NCBI RefSeq assembly: GCF_044377035.1
Contig: NZ_JBILJW010000008.1
Span: 1-64,000, forward strand
Reading direction: 5' to 3'
Length of the DNA stretch: 64,000 nt
DNA from: Silanimonas sp044377035
GTDB taxonomy: Bacteria > Pseudomonadota > Gammaproteobacteria > Xanthomonadales > Xanthomonadaceae
The translations under genes were made by a program, and so were the position numbers. The notes below the pieces were generated by a model, which did no database searches, was not told the origin of the DNA, and saw only the letters and a list, made by a program, of their open reading frames with translations. Position 1 is the stretch's first letter; every line of letters starts with the position of its first letter. This document shows positions 1 through 7,650 of the stretch, piece after piece.

Positions 1-1
1 G

Positions 2-430
2 CAGTTCCGCAACGACTTCGCCGCCGGTGGACCGGTCGATGCCGATGCGGTGCTGCGTTGGTTGGGTTCGGAACAGGGCATCGTTGCGACGCCCCACAGC
101 CAGCGCAGCCACGCCGACGTCAAGGTGCGGCTGGCGTCGAGCGTGAGCGAGTTGCCGATCGTCGACCTCGTCGACCGCATCGAAGGCTCGCTCAAGACGC
201 CCGTGCAGACCGCCGTGAAGCGCGAGGACGAGCAGGCCTTCGCCCGCCTCAACGGCCAGAACCTGATGTTCTGCGAGGACGCCGCTCGCCGGATGCAGTC
301 GGCCCTACAGGCCGATGAGCGCATCGCCGACTTCTGGCTGCGTGCCTCGCATTTCGAAAGCCTCCACGCCCACGATGCCGTTGCGGTGGCCGTGAAGGGC
401 GTCGAGGGCGGCTACGGTCCCCGGGGCTGA
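2..430 (+). CDS. C-terminal part of an unrecognised protein
   Basis: The reading frame is already open at the left edge, so only the last 142 residues are visible and the true start lies outside the window. The visible part is soluble, with no membrane segment or signal, and mixes charged helices with one cysteine (LMFCEDAARR). I do not recognise a family and no catalytic motif stands out. It ends 30 bases before the convergent yidD gene. Codon use is as GC-rich as in the neighbours, which supports a real gene. Confidence 0.6.
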   Translation, partial: QFRNDFAAGGPVDADAVLRWLGSEQGIVATPHSQRSHADVKVRLASSVSELPIVDLVDRIEGSLKTPVQTAVKREDEQAFARLNGQNLMFCEDAARRMQSALQADERIADFWLRASHFESLHAHDAVAVAVKGVEGGYGPRG

Positions 431-460
431 GGTTCGCGCGGGAAAACGACCCGGGCCGCC

Positions 461-670
461 TCAGGGCACCGGGTCGATGCCCCCCGGATGCAGCGGGTGG
501 CAGCGGCAGACGCGCTTCGTACCCAACCACACCCCCTTGGCGGTGCCGTGCTTTTGCACCGCCTCGTACATGTACATGGAGCATGTGGGGTGGAAGCGGC
601 AGTGCTGGCCCAGCAAGGGGCTGATGAAGCGCTTGTAGCCGCGCAGGCTGGCGAGGACGAGGCGCTTCAA
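461..670 (-). CDS. yidD: YidD, membrane protein insertion efficiency factor
   Basis: A 69-residue protein that carries the YidD signature along its whole length: RGYKRFISPLLG, the CRFHPTCS motif, EAVQKHG, KGVWL and the final CHPLHPGGIDPVP. YidD is a small membrane-associated protein that aids YidC-dependent insertion of inner-membrane proteins. I chose the TTG at 670-668 because it places the start just before the conserved KRLVLASLRGYKR segment; the frame stays open far upstream, but only as a shadow of dksA. In many genomes yidD sits between rnpA and yidC; here it is apart from them, divergent from dksA. Confidence 0.9.
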   Translation of the reverse strand: MKRLVLASLRGYKRFISPLLGQHCRFHPTCSMYMYEAVQKHGTAKGVWLGTKRVCRCHPLHPGGIDPVP

Positions 671-761
671 GATCGGACTTCCGTGAGACGGCGGGTTGCC
701 CCGCTGGGGCCGAAAGGCTATAACACGCCGCCGCAACGGCTCAACGACCCAGAGGAACCTC

Positions 762-1820
762 GTGGCTGCCAAGAAACCCGCGAAAAAAGTTGCCAAGGCC
801 CCGGCCAAGAAGAGCAGTGCGGTCGGAAAAGTGGCGAAGGCGGTCGGCAAGGTCGCCAGCGCGGTAAAGAAGGCGGTCTCGACCCCGGCGAAAAAGGCGC
901 CCGCGAGCAAGGCCAAGCCGGCTGCGAAGCCCGCCGCCAAGCCGGCCAAGGCCCCCGTGAAGGCTCCGGCGAAGAAAACCGCCAAGCCCGCACCGAAGCC
1001 CGCTGCCAAGCCCGCACAGAAAACGATCGCCAAGCCGAAGCCCGCGCCCGTGAAGGCCGCCGCCAAGGCGCCGGCGAAGGCCCCGCCCAAGGCGCCCGCG
1101 AAGCCCGTGGCCAAGCCGACGGCCAAAGTCCCGGCGAAGGCCCCCACGAAGCCTGCCGCCGCCCCGGCGAAAGCGGCGGCACCGGTCAAGGCTCCCGCCG
1201 CCGTCGTGAAGGCCGCAGCGCCTGCGAAAGCGACCGCCGCACCGCCCAAGGCGAACCCGGCCCCCGCACCCAAACCCACCACCCCCACGGCAACCCCGGC
1301 GAAGGCCGGCGTGCGTCCTGCGGAAACGAAGCCGAGCGGCAACCGCGCCGGCTACGTGAAGCCGGAGCGCCCCCGTGAAGAACCGAAGCGACCCAACCAA
1401 GTGATTGAACGCGTCACCCTCCCGGCCGGCTACAAGCCGAACCCGAAGGAGGAGTACATGAACTCCTTCCAGCTCGAATACTTCCGCCAGAAGCTCCTCG
1501 GCTGGCGTAAGGAGCTGGTCGAAGAATCCCAGCAGACCATCGAGAACCTCAAGGAAGAGGTGCGCGACGTCGGCGATGAAGCCGAGCGCGCCACCCGCGA
1601 GACGGAGAACGCGCTCGAACTGCGCACCCGCGACCGCTACCGCAAGCTGATCAACAAGATCGACAGCACCATCCGTCGCCTTGACGAGGGCGACTACGGT
1701 TTCTGCGTCGACACCGGCGAGCCGATCGGCCTCGACCGCCTCGAGGCGCGCCCCACCGCCGAGCGCACGCTCGATGCCCAGGAGCGCTGGGAACACATGC
1801 AGAAGCAGATGGGCGATTGA
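762..1820 (+). CDS. dksA: DksA-family RNA polymerase-binding factor with long Lys/Ala/Pro tail
   Basis: 352 residues, against about 150 for E. coli DksA. The GTG start at 762 follows an AGAGGA ribosome site with good spacing. Residues 1 to about 205 are almost only Lys, Ala and Pro (repeats of the AKKPA / KAPAK type), like a histone H1 tail. The C-terminal 150 residues are the DksA fold: a long coiled coil with the tip motif DVGDEA (DxxDxA, the residues that act in the polymerase secondary channel) and the GLDRLEARPTAERTL segment. The four zinc-cysteine positions are C315, T318, T336 and A339, so the zinc finger is degenerate as in zinc-free DksA paralogues. DksA works with ppGpp to reset transcription in starvation. 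The tail could bind DNA or polyanions; that is inference. Confidence 0.9.
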   Translation: MAAKKPAKKVAKAPAKKSSAVGKVAKAVGKVASAVKKAVSTPAKKAPASKAKPAAKPAAKPAKAPVKAPAKKTAKPAPKPAAKPAQKTIAKPKPAPVKAAAKAPAKAPPKAPAKPVAKPTAKVPAKAPTKPAAAPAKAAAPVKAPAAVVKAAAPAKATAAPPKANPAPAPKPTTPTATPAKAGVRPAETKPSGNRAGYVKPERPREEPKRPNQVIERVTLPAGYKPNPKEEYMNSFQLEYFRQKLLGWRKELVEESQQTIENLKEEVRDVGDEAERATRETENALELRTRDRYRKLINKIDSTIRRLDEGDYGFCVDTGEPIGLDRLEARPTAERTLDAQERWEHMQKQMGD

Positions 1821-1848
1821 CCTCGCTGCATTGATTGCGATTCCCGAG

Positions 1849-1876
1849 AAAAAACCCCGCTCTCGCGGGGTTTTTT
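1849..1876. terminator. Bidirectional intrinsic terminator
   Basis: A 12-bp perfect stem (AAAAAACCCCGC against GCGGGGTTTTTT) with a TCTC loop lies between the convergent dksA and DUF885 genes. A-runs on one side and T-runs on the other let it work in both directions. Confidence 0.9.
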
Positions 1877-1885
1877 CTTTTCGGA

Positions 1886-3730
1886 TCAACGCGCGCTGGC
1901 GTTCGCCGGGCTGTCCAGGAAGCGCCAGCGTTCGCCCGGCGCCACGTCGCCCACGCGATCGAACAGGCGCTCGCGCAGGAAGCGGATCGGCATCGAGCCT
2001 TCGCGCATCACCCGGTCGTGGAACTCGCGCTCGCTCCAGCCGCCGCGGGTCACGCGCTCCTCGTGCAGGGCGCGGAACTGCCATCCGCCCACGAGGTAGG
2101 CCACCTGGTAGAGCGGGCCGTAGTCGCCCGCGATCGAACGCCGCACTTCGGCCTTGGCATTCTCAGGCTCGTGGCCGACGCGTTCGACAAGCAGCGCTAC
2201 AGCCTCGTCCGGCGTCATGCGCCCCGACTGCACGCCCAGCGAGAAGAGGATCCGTGCTGCACGGTGGCTGCGCCAGAACAGCATGCCGACGCGGTCCTCC
2301 GGCGTCGCCGCGAAACCCATGTCGTAGAGGCGGAGCTCCCAGTACAGCGCCCAGCCTTCGGTCCAGAACGGGCTGTCGAAGCTCGACCGGTGGGTGCTAT
2401 GGCGCTGGGCGTACCAATGCTGCAGGTGGTGGCCGGGGATCAGCTCGTGGTGGACCACGGCGCGGGAGAAATGCCGGTTGTTGCCGCGCAGCGCGTTGAG
2501 TTTGCGCTCGTGCGGCATGCCGTCGGTGGGGAACGCCACCCAGACGTCCTGGCCGCCGAGGAAGAACGGTGCCTGCAGTTGGTATTCGGGCGTGAGCATC
2601 GTCATGCGCCAGTCGCGCTTCGCACCGTCCGGAACGGTGAGCAGCTCGCGGGCTTCGAGGAAGTGCACTGCCTCGTCCGCCAGCTCGACCACCAGGCCGG
2701 GTTGTTCGCCCGGCGCGACATGGCGCTGCTTGACGCGCTCCAGCGCCTCCCGCCAGTCGCCTGCGCCCATCTCGCGAGCGGCCTTGTCCATCTCCGCCTG
2801 GCACCAGGCCAGTTCCTTCTCGGCCGCGGCCATCAGCTCCGCCGGGCTGTAATCGACGCCTTCTGCGGCCAGCGCCTTGGCAATCGCCGCGTCGCCGATC
2901 GGGTCGGCGCGCAGCGTTTCCGGATCGGCGGCACCGCCCAGCGTGTCGCGCAGCAGCGTGCCGTGCGCTTCGAGCTGCTTGTCGAGCGCGGCGTAGGGCG
3001 CATCGACCCACCAGCTGAATTGCGGGTCGTAGCCGGACTGGTAGGTGTGCCAATCCTCCAGCCCACGACGCAGGGCGGAGGCACGTTGCGCTGCGCGCAA
3101 TGCGAGCGTCGGAGAGACGCCCGGCGCGCCACTCGGGGCGGTGAGGCGGCTGGCGCGTGCCTCGAGATCGCGACGCACGCGCTCAAGGGTGTCGGCCGTG
3201 CGGCGCGGGTCGGCCTGGCGCAGGTCGCGGCGGTCCTCGAGCAGGGCGACGAGATCGTCATAGCCCGGAAGCAGCCCGCGAACCGCTTCGTAGCGCTCCT
3301 TGCCGAACGCTTGTGCCGTTGCGTCGAGGGTGAGTTCGCGCTGCAGCAGCAGGCGGTCCAGTCGGTCGTCCTGATTCAGCTCGGCCGCGTCGATCGCGGC
3401 GAGGCGCGCCTGCCAATCGGCGACGAGCCCGGCCCGCAGCTGTGCCCGACGCGGAGCGTAGAGCGGCTCGCGTCCGTCATCGATGAGGGACCGGACGTGC
3501 TCCAGCGCCTCGCGGTCGGCACGGTAGCGGGTGATCAGCGGTCGAAGCCGGGATGCCGGCTCCTCCGGAATGGCCGAGATCGGCGGCGGCGCGAAGAGCG
3601 CCGGCTCGATGGTGATCGCAGCCGGTGCAGGCCTGGCGGATGCGGCCTCCGCGCTGCGGGCCGAGGAGCCCTGCGGCGAACTCGCGCACAGGGCCGCCAG
3701 CACGGCGAGGGTCAAGGGGCGAAGCGTCAT
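1886..3730 (-). CDS. DUF885-family putative metallopeptidase, exported
   Basis: 614 residues. The ATG at 3730 overlaps the sufE stop as ATGA and gives a plausible signal sequence (MTLRPLTLAVLAALCASS). The family mark is HELIPGHHLQ near residue 430, an HExxPGH zinc-site pattern typical of DUF885 proteins, which resemble gluzincin peptidases; no substrate is established. Aromatic and acidic residues around the motif and the late EGWALYWE segment, a usual second part of the metal site, are also present. It is the last gene of the cysS-sufE-DUF885 operon and ends at the bidirectional terminator. The link with Fe-S assembly looks like simple co-transcription. Confidence 0.85.
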   Translation of the reverse strand: MTLRPLTLAVLAALCASSPQGSSARSAEAASARPAPAAITIEPALFAPPPISAIPEEPASRLRPLITRYRADREALEHVRSLIDDGREPLYAPRRAQLRAGLVADWQARLAAIDAAELNQDDRLDRLLLQRELTLDATAQAFGKERYEAVRGLLPGYDDLVALLEDRRDLRQADPRRTADTLERVRRDLEARASRLTAPSGAPGVSPTLALRAAQRASALRRGLEDWHTYQSGYDPQFSWWVDAPYAALDKQLEAHGTLLRDTLGGAADPETLRADPIGDAAIAKALAAEGVDYSPAELMAAAEKELAWCQAEMDKAAREMGAGDWREALERVKQRHVAPGEQPGLVVELADEAVHFLEARELLTVPDGAKRDWRMTMLTPEYQLQAPFFLGGQDVWVAFPTDGMPHERKLNALRGNNRHFSRAVVHHELIPGHHLQHWYAQRHSTHRSSFDSPFWTEGWALYWELRLYDMGFAATPEDRVGMLFWRSHRAARILFSLGVQSGRMTPDEAVALLVERVGHEPENAKAEVRRSIAGDYGPLYQVAYLVGGWQFRALHEERVTRGGWSEREFHDRVMREGSMPIRFLRERLFDRVGDVAPGERWRFLDSPANASAR

Positions 3731-4179
3731 GCGGGATCTCCAGCGCGGCGCGCGGTGTCCTGGATGAAAGCGAGCAGGGCGGCCAGCCCGTTGCTGCGCG
3801 TGGGCGACAGATGCTTCGCAAGGCCGATCGCCGCGATGTAGTCGGGCGTCGTGGCGAGGATCTCGGCCGCACCTCGCCCCGAGTAGACACGCAGCGCGAG
3901 GTGGATCAGCCCGGAGACGATCGAGGAATCGCTGATCGCGTGGAAGTCGAGCTTGGCGGCATTGCCCTGCGCCACGATCCAGACCTTCGACTGGCAGCCG
4001 AGCAGCCGGTGCTCCTCGGTCTTCCACGCCTCAGGCAGTTCAGGCAGCTTGCGGCCGAGGTCGATCAGGTACTGGTAGCGCTCGGTCCAGTCACCGAAGA
4101 AGCCGAATTCCTCGGCGATGGCCGCCTGCGCCTCGGCCGACGTGGCCTCCATGGGGAAGGGCGAGGCCGGGGCGCTCAC
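3727..4179 (-). CDS. sufE: SufE, cysteine desulfuration accessory protein
   Basis: 150 residues with the SufE fold and its key loop HRLLGCQSKVW, whose cysteine takes the persulfide sulfur from the desulfurase SufS and passes it to Fe-S cluster assembly. Length matches the family (about 140-150). The GTG at 4179 overlaps the cysS stop (GTGA); an in-frame ATG ten residues on (MEATSAEAQ) is an alternative. No other suf gene lies in the window, so it must act with a SufS encoded elsewhere. Confidence 0.93.
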   Translation of the reverse strand: MSAPASPFPMEATSAEAQAAIAEEFGFFGDWTERYQYLIDLGRKLPELPEAWKTEEHRLLGCQSKVWIVAQGNAAKLDFHAISDSSIVSGLIHLALRVYSGRGAAEILATTPDYIAAIGLAKHLSPTRSNGLAALLAFIQDTARRAGDPA

Positions 4180-5588
4180 GCGCGCTTCCTCGACCAGCGC
4201 ACGCCTTGGGGCGTGTCCTCGAGCACGATGCCGGCAGCGGCCAGTTCGTCGCGGATCGCATCGGCGCGAGCGAAATCGCGGGCCTTCTTCGCGGCTGCAC
4301 GCTCGGCGACGAGGGCATCGATGCGCGCGTCGTCGTCGTTGGCCGTGCCTTTGCCGAACCAGGCCTCCGGGTGCTGCTGCAGCAGGCCGAGCGCGGCACC
4401 GGCGCCGAGGAGTTGCGCCTTGGCATCGCGGGTTTTTGCGGTGGCCAGCGCCACGGCGGCATCGCCTGAGGCCTGGACGAATTCGCGCTGCGCAGTTCGA
4501 ACCTCACCGGCCAGTCGAGACAGCTCGGCCAGCGCCGCCGGCGTGTTCAGGTCATCCGCCAAGGCGAACTCGACCGACTCCGGCAACACCGGGGCCGCCT
4601 CCACGTCGACAAGATCGCGCAAGGTGCCGTAGAGGCGATCCAGCGTATTGATGCTCTGTTCGATCAGGACCGGCGACCAGTCCAGCGGCTGCCGGTAGTG
4701 GGCGGAGAGCAGTGCGTAGCGCAGGGCCTCGGCCGGGTAGTCCTTCAGCAGCTCATGCACGGTGCGGATGTTGCCCACCGATTTCGACATCTTGCTGCCG
4801 TCGAAAGTGAGCATGCCGTTGTGCAGCCACCAGCGTGCGAAGGTGGTTCCATTGGCGCATTGGCTCTGGGCGATCTCGTTCTCGTGGTGCGGAAACTGCA
4901 GGTCCACGCCGCCGGCATGAATATCGATCGTTTCCCCGAAGTGCGCTTGGCACATGGCCGAGCACTCGATATGCCAACCCGGGCGACCGCGCCCCCACGG
5001 CGACTCCCAACCCGGCAGTTCGGGCGTCGAGGGCTTCCACAGCACGAAGTCACCACCCTCGCGCTTGTAGGGAGCCACCTCGACGCGGGCACCGGCCAGC
5101 ATTTCATCCGTGCTGCGGCGGGAGAGGGCGCCGTACTGGGCGTAGGTCGAGACCTGAAACAGCACGTGGCCATCGGCGGCGTAGGCGTGCCCCTTCGCGA
5201 TCAGGCGCTCGATCATCGCGATGATGTCGGCGATGTGGTGCGTGGCATGCGGCTCGATGTCCGGGAGCTTCACCCCCAGCGCGCCCATGTCCTCGCGATA
5301 GATCGCGGTGAACTTCTCGGTGATCGCGGTGATCGGAACCTGTTGCTCGATCGCCGACTGATTGATCTTGTCGTCGACATCGGTGATGTTCCGGGCGTAG
5401 ACCACCTTCGGGTAATGCCGGCGCAGCAGGTCGGCCAGCACGCCGAACACCACGGGCCCGCGGGCATTGCCGATGTGGGCGTAGTTGTAGACCGTGGGGC
5501 CGCAGACGTACATCGTGACGCGGTCCGGATGGGCGGGCTGGAAGTCCTCGACCTGTCGGGAAAGGCTATTGAAGAGACGGATCGCCAC
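4176..5588 (-). CDS. cysS: Cysteinyl-tRNA synthetase
   Basis: 470 residues, the usual length for CysRS. Class I signatures are intact: YVCGPTVYNYAHIGNAR near the N-terminus holds the first zinc cysteine and the HIGH-like HIGN, and DGSKMSKSVGN is the KMSKS loop. Further zinc ligands lie in HIECSAM and HHENEIAQS. I chose the GTG at 5588 because translation VAIRLFNSLSRQ begins exactly where family members begin; a longer frame to 5705 has low-complexity, unconserved sequence. It heads the operon with sufE (4-base overlap). Grouping with sufE joins two cysteine-using functions. Confidence 0.95.
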   Translation of the reverse strand: MAIRLFNSLSRQVEDFQPAHPDRVTMYVCGPTVYNYAHIGNARGPVVFGVLADLLRRHYPKVVYARNITDVDDKINQSAIEQQVPITAITEKFTAIYREDMGALGVKLPDIEPHATHHIADIIAMIERLIAKGHAYAADGHVLFQVSTYAQYGALSRRSTDEMLAGARVEVAPYKREGGDFVLWKPSTPELPGWESPWGRGRPGWHIECSAMCQAHFGETIDIHAGGVDLQFPHHENEIAQSQCANGTTFARWWLHNGMLTFDGSKMSKSVGNIRTVHELLKDYPAEALRYALLSAHYRQPLDWSPVLIEQSINTLDRLYGTLRDLVDVEAAPVLPESVEFALADDLNTPAALAELSRLAGEVRTAQREFVQASGDAAVALATAKTRDAKAQLLGAGAALGLLQQHPEAWFGKGTANDDDARIDALVAERAAAKKARDFARADAIRDELAAAGIVLEDTPQGVRWSRKRA

Positions 5589-5719
5589 GGGGCCTCGGGG
5601 CTGACTGAACACGGCCTTGGAGTGTAGCAACCGCCCCCTTCGGCTTAACGGAAATCTTAGGCCTCGGTTCAGCCGATCGGTGCTGGAATTCGAACTGTCC
5701 GACACACCCGGAGCCCTTG

Positions 5720-6280
5720 ATGATCCTCACCCCGCGCCACGCCTTGGTTATTGCCGTCGCTGTCGCCTCGGGCGCCGCTTCGGCCCAGTACCGCGACGAT
5801 TACGCGCCGGCCTACGCCTCGGGCCAGGAGAACGTGTCGTACGCGTATGCGCAGGTCACCCGTGTCGATCCGATCTACGAAACCGTTCGCACCCGCACGC
5901 CGGAAGAGGTCTGTGGCGGCGAGGAGATCCGCGAGGTGCGCCGTTCGAATGGCGGAACCGTGGTGGGCGCCCTCGTCGGCGCCGCCCTCGGCAATACGGT
6001 GGGTAGTGGCGATGGCCGCCAGGCGGCGACCGTGGCCGGTGCCGTGATCGGCGGCGCGATCGGCCGCAATTCCGACAAGAACAACGAACGGGTCGTCGCG
6101 CGCGACGCCGGTTGCCGCGTGGTCGACGTGGAGCGCGAGCAGCGCCGTGTCGCCTCCTACGACGTCGAGTACGTCCATCAGGGTCAGACCTACATGTCGC
6201 GCCTGCCCTACGATCCGGGTGATCGCCTGCGCGTGCGCGTTGCGGTGACGCCCGTGGACGAGGGCACGGCCTACCGCTGA
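5720..6280 (+). CDS. Glycine-zipper envelope protein (SlyB / 17-kDa antigen type)
   Basis: 186 residues, ATG at 5720 with a GGAG six bases before it. An N-terminal signal (ILTPRHALVIAVAVASGAASA) is followed by a short polar region and then the glycine-zipper pair GGTVVGALVGAALGNTVG and VAGAVIGGAIG (about residues 75-115), the hallmark of 17-kDa surface antigen / glycine zipper 2TM proteins of the outer envelope. The last 60 residues form a basic beta-rich tail (YDVEYVHQGQTY). No lipobox cysteine is seen. It is monocistronic and ends at a strong terminator. The precise role is unknown; relatives affect envelope integrity. Confidence 0.8.
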   Translation: MILTPRHALVIAVAVASGAASAQYRDDYAPAYASGQENVSYAYAQVTRVDPIYETVRTRTPEEVCGGEEIREVRRSNGGTVVGALVGAALGNTVGSGDGRQAATVAGAVIGGAIGRNSDKNNERVVARDAGCRVVDVEREQRRVASYDVEYVHQGQTYMSRLPYDPGDRLRVRVAVTPVDEGTAYR

Positions 6281-6300
6281 GGCCTGCGCCCCGCGGTCCG

Positions 6301-6333
6301 GACGAGGCGCCCTTCGGGGCGCTTCGTCGTTTC
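6301..6333 (+). terminator. Intrinsic terminator after the glycine-zipper gene
   Basis: The arms GACGA-GGCGCC and GGCGC-TTCGTC pair around a CTTC-type loop, followed by TTTC. It separates the envelope gene from the arginine operon leader. Confidence 0.7.
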
Positions 6334-6376
6334 AGGGCTTGCACCCGCACGCCGGCTCTGCGACCCTTCGTCCCCT

Positions 6377-6481
6377 ATGTTCACCTTCCTGCCCGCTTTC
6401 GGCGTCCTGACCTCGGCCTACATGGCCGCCGGGATGACGTCTCGTGCGCGCCGACCGGAATCCCGCCAAGCCGCTGGGTAA
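6377..6481 (+). CDS. Candidate arginine leader peptide
   Basis: A 34-codon frame with Arg codons at 6443, 6449, 6452 and 6464, that is four Arg in eight codons (R-A-R-R-P-E-S-R), and a TAA at 6479-6481. It lies just upstream of a terminator hairpin and 112 bases before argF'. Such codon clusters in front of a biosynthetic operon are typical of attenuation leader peptides. In-frame ATGs at 6422 and 6434 would give 19- or 15-residue peptides with the same Arg run. None of the three starts has a clear Shine-Dalgarno sequence, which is the main weakness. See the attenuator entry. Confidence 0.4.
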   Translation: MFTFLPAFGVLTSAYMAAGMTSRARRPESRQAAG

Positions 6482-6543
6482 CCGGTTCGTTTCGTCGTTT
6501 TGAAACCACCAACGCCCAGCCTCGAGCTGGGCGTTGGCGTTTT
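6454..6543 (+). promoter_or_regulatory. Putative transcription attenuator of the arginine operon
   Basis: Three mutually exclusive hairpins can be drawn. Segment 1 (6454-6464, overlapping the Arg codons) pairs with segment 2 (6476-6486). Segment 2 (6473-6479, GCTGGGT) pairs with segment 3 (6514-6520, GCCCAGC). Segment 3, as 6509-6520, pairs perfectly over 12 bp with segment 4 (6526-6537), followed by TTTT at 6540-6543, which is the terminator. A ribosome stalled on Arg codons would cover segment 1 and free the 2:3 antiterminator; a ribosome reaching the stop would cover segment 2 and allow 3:4. The strong 3:4 hairpin is seen directly; the switching is inferred. The 6281-6592 gap holds only this and the upstream terminator. 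Confidence 0.55.
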
Positions 6544-6592
6544 GCGTCCCCGATTTCCGCCTGTCCGATTTGAATCCTTGGAGTCCCCACCG

Positions 6593-7603
6593 ATGAAGCA
6601 CTTCCTGAACACCCAGGACTGGTCCCGCGCCGAGCTCGACGCCGTGCTCGACGAGGCCGCGGCCTTCAAGGCCTCGAAGTTCGGCCAGCAGATGGCCGGC
6701 AAGAGCATCGCCCTGGTGTTCTTCAACCCCTCGTTGCGCACTCGCACCAGCTTCGAGATCGGCGCGACGCAGATGGGCGGCCATGCCGTGGTGCTGGCGC
6801 CGGGCAAGGATGCGTGGCCGATCGAGTTCGATCTCGGCACGGTGATGGATGGCGACACCGAGGAGCACATCGCCGAAGTGGCGAAGGTGCTGAGCCGCTA
6901 CGTCGACCTCATCGGCGTGCGCGCCTTCCCGAAGTTCGTCGACTGGTCGGTGGACCGGCAGGACAAGGTGCTGGCGGGTTTCGCGAAGTACGCCACGGTG
7001 CCGGTGATCAACCTCGAAACCATCACCCACCCCTGCCAGGAGCTGGCCCACGCGCTGGCGCTGCGCGAGCGCTTCGGCAAGGACCTCCGCGGCCGCAAGT
7101 ACGTGCTGACCTGGACCTACCACCCGAAGGCGCTCAACACGGCCGTCGCGAACTCGGCGCTCACCATCGCCACGCGCCTCGGCATGGACGTGACCCTGCT
7201 GTGCCCGAACGAGCAGTACCTGCTGGACGAGCGCTACATGGGCTGGGCGGAGCAGAACGTCGCCGAGAGCGGCGGTTCGCTGCAGGTGTCGCATGACATC
7301 GATGCGGCCTACCGCGACGCCGACGTCGTCTACGCCAAGAGCTGGGGCGCGCTGCCCTTCTTCGGCCACTGGGCCGACGAGAAGCCCATGCGCGACGAGT
7401 ACAAGCACTTCATCGTCGACGAACGGAAGATGGCGCTGACCCGCGACGGCGGGAAGGGGCTGTTCTCCCACTGCTTGCCGCTGCGCCGCAACGTCAAGGC
7501 CACCGACGGCGTGATGGACTCGCCGAACTGCATCGCCATCGACGAAGCCGAGAACCGCCTGCACGTGCAGAAGGCCGTGATCGCCCGCCTGCTGCGCGGT
7601 TGA
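6593..7603 (+). CDS. argF': N-acetylornithine carbamoyltransferase
   Basis: 336 residues, close to the Xanthomonas enzyme. It belongs to the aspartate/ornithine carbamoyltransferase fold: SLRTRTSFE is the carbamoyl-phosphate loop, ETITHPCQEL the second binding segment and FSHCLPLRRN the HCLP motif. The sequence KSWGALPFFG and the downstream acetylcitrulline deacetylase mark it as the transcarbamylase that uses N-acetylornithine rather than ornithine, giving N-acetylcitrulline. The ATG at 6593 gives MKHFLNTQDW, the conserved family start; frame upstream of it runs through the attenuator. First gene of the arginine operon. Assignment over ordinary OTCase rests on sequence feel plus context. Confidence 0.92.
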   Translation: MKHFLNTQDWSRAELDAVLDEAAAFKASKFGQQMAGKSIALVFFNPSLRTRTSFEIGATQMGGHAVVLAPGKDAWPIEFDLGTVMDGDTEEHIAEVAKVLSRYVDLIGVRAFPKFVDWSVDRQDKVLAGFAKYATVPVINLETITHPCQELAHALALRERFGKDLRGRKYVLTWTYHPKALNTAVANSALTIATRLGMDVTLLCPNEQYLLDERYMGWAEQNVAESGGSLQVSHDIDAAYRDADVVYAKSWGALPFFGHWADEKPMRDEYKHFIVDERKMALTRDGGKGLFSHCLPLRRNVKATDGVMDSPNCIAIDEAENRLHVQKAVIARLLRG

Positions 7604-7650
7604 GCCGCCGATCGTCAAGAACCCCCGTTTTCCTCTCGAGCATCCGAACC

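Noticed and set aside
780..1390. Repetitive DNA in the first half of dksA, considered as a repeat array
   Set aside because: Periodicity follows codons for Lys, Ala and Pro within one frame; there are no constant repeats with spacers, so it is not a CRISPR or minisatellite array.
741..2084. Antisense frame across dksA rich in Gly/Arg/Leu
   Set aside because: It is the complement of the Lys/Ala/Pro codon repeats and has no start signal or family motif.
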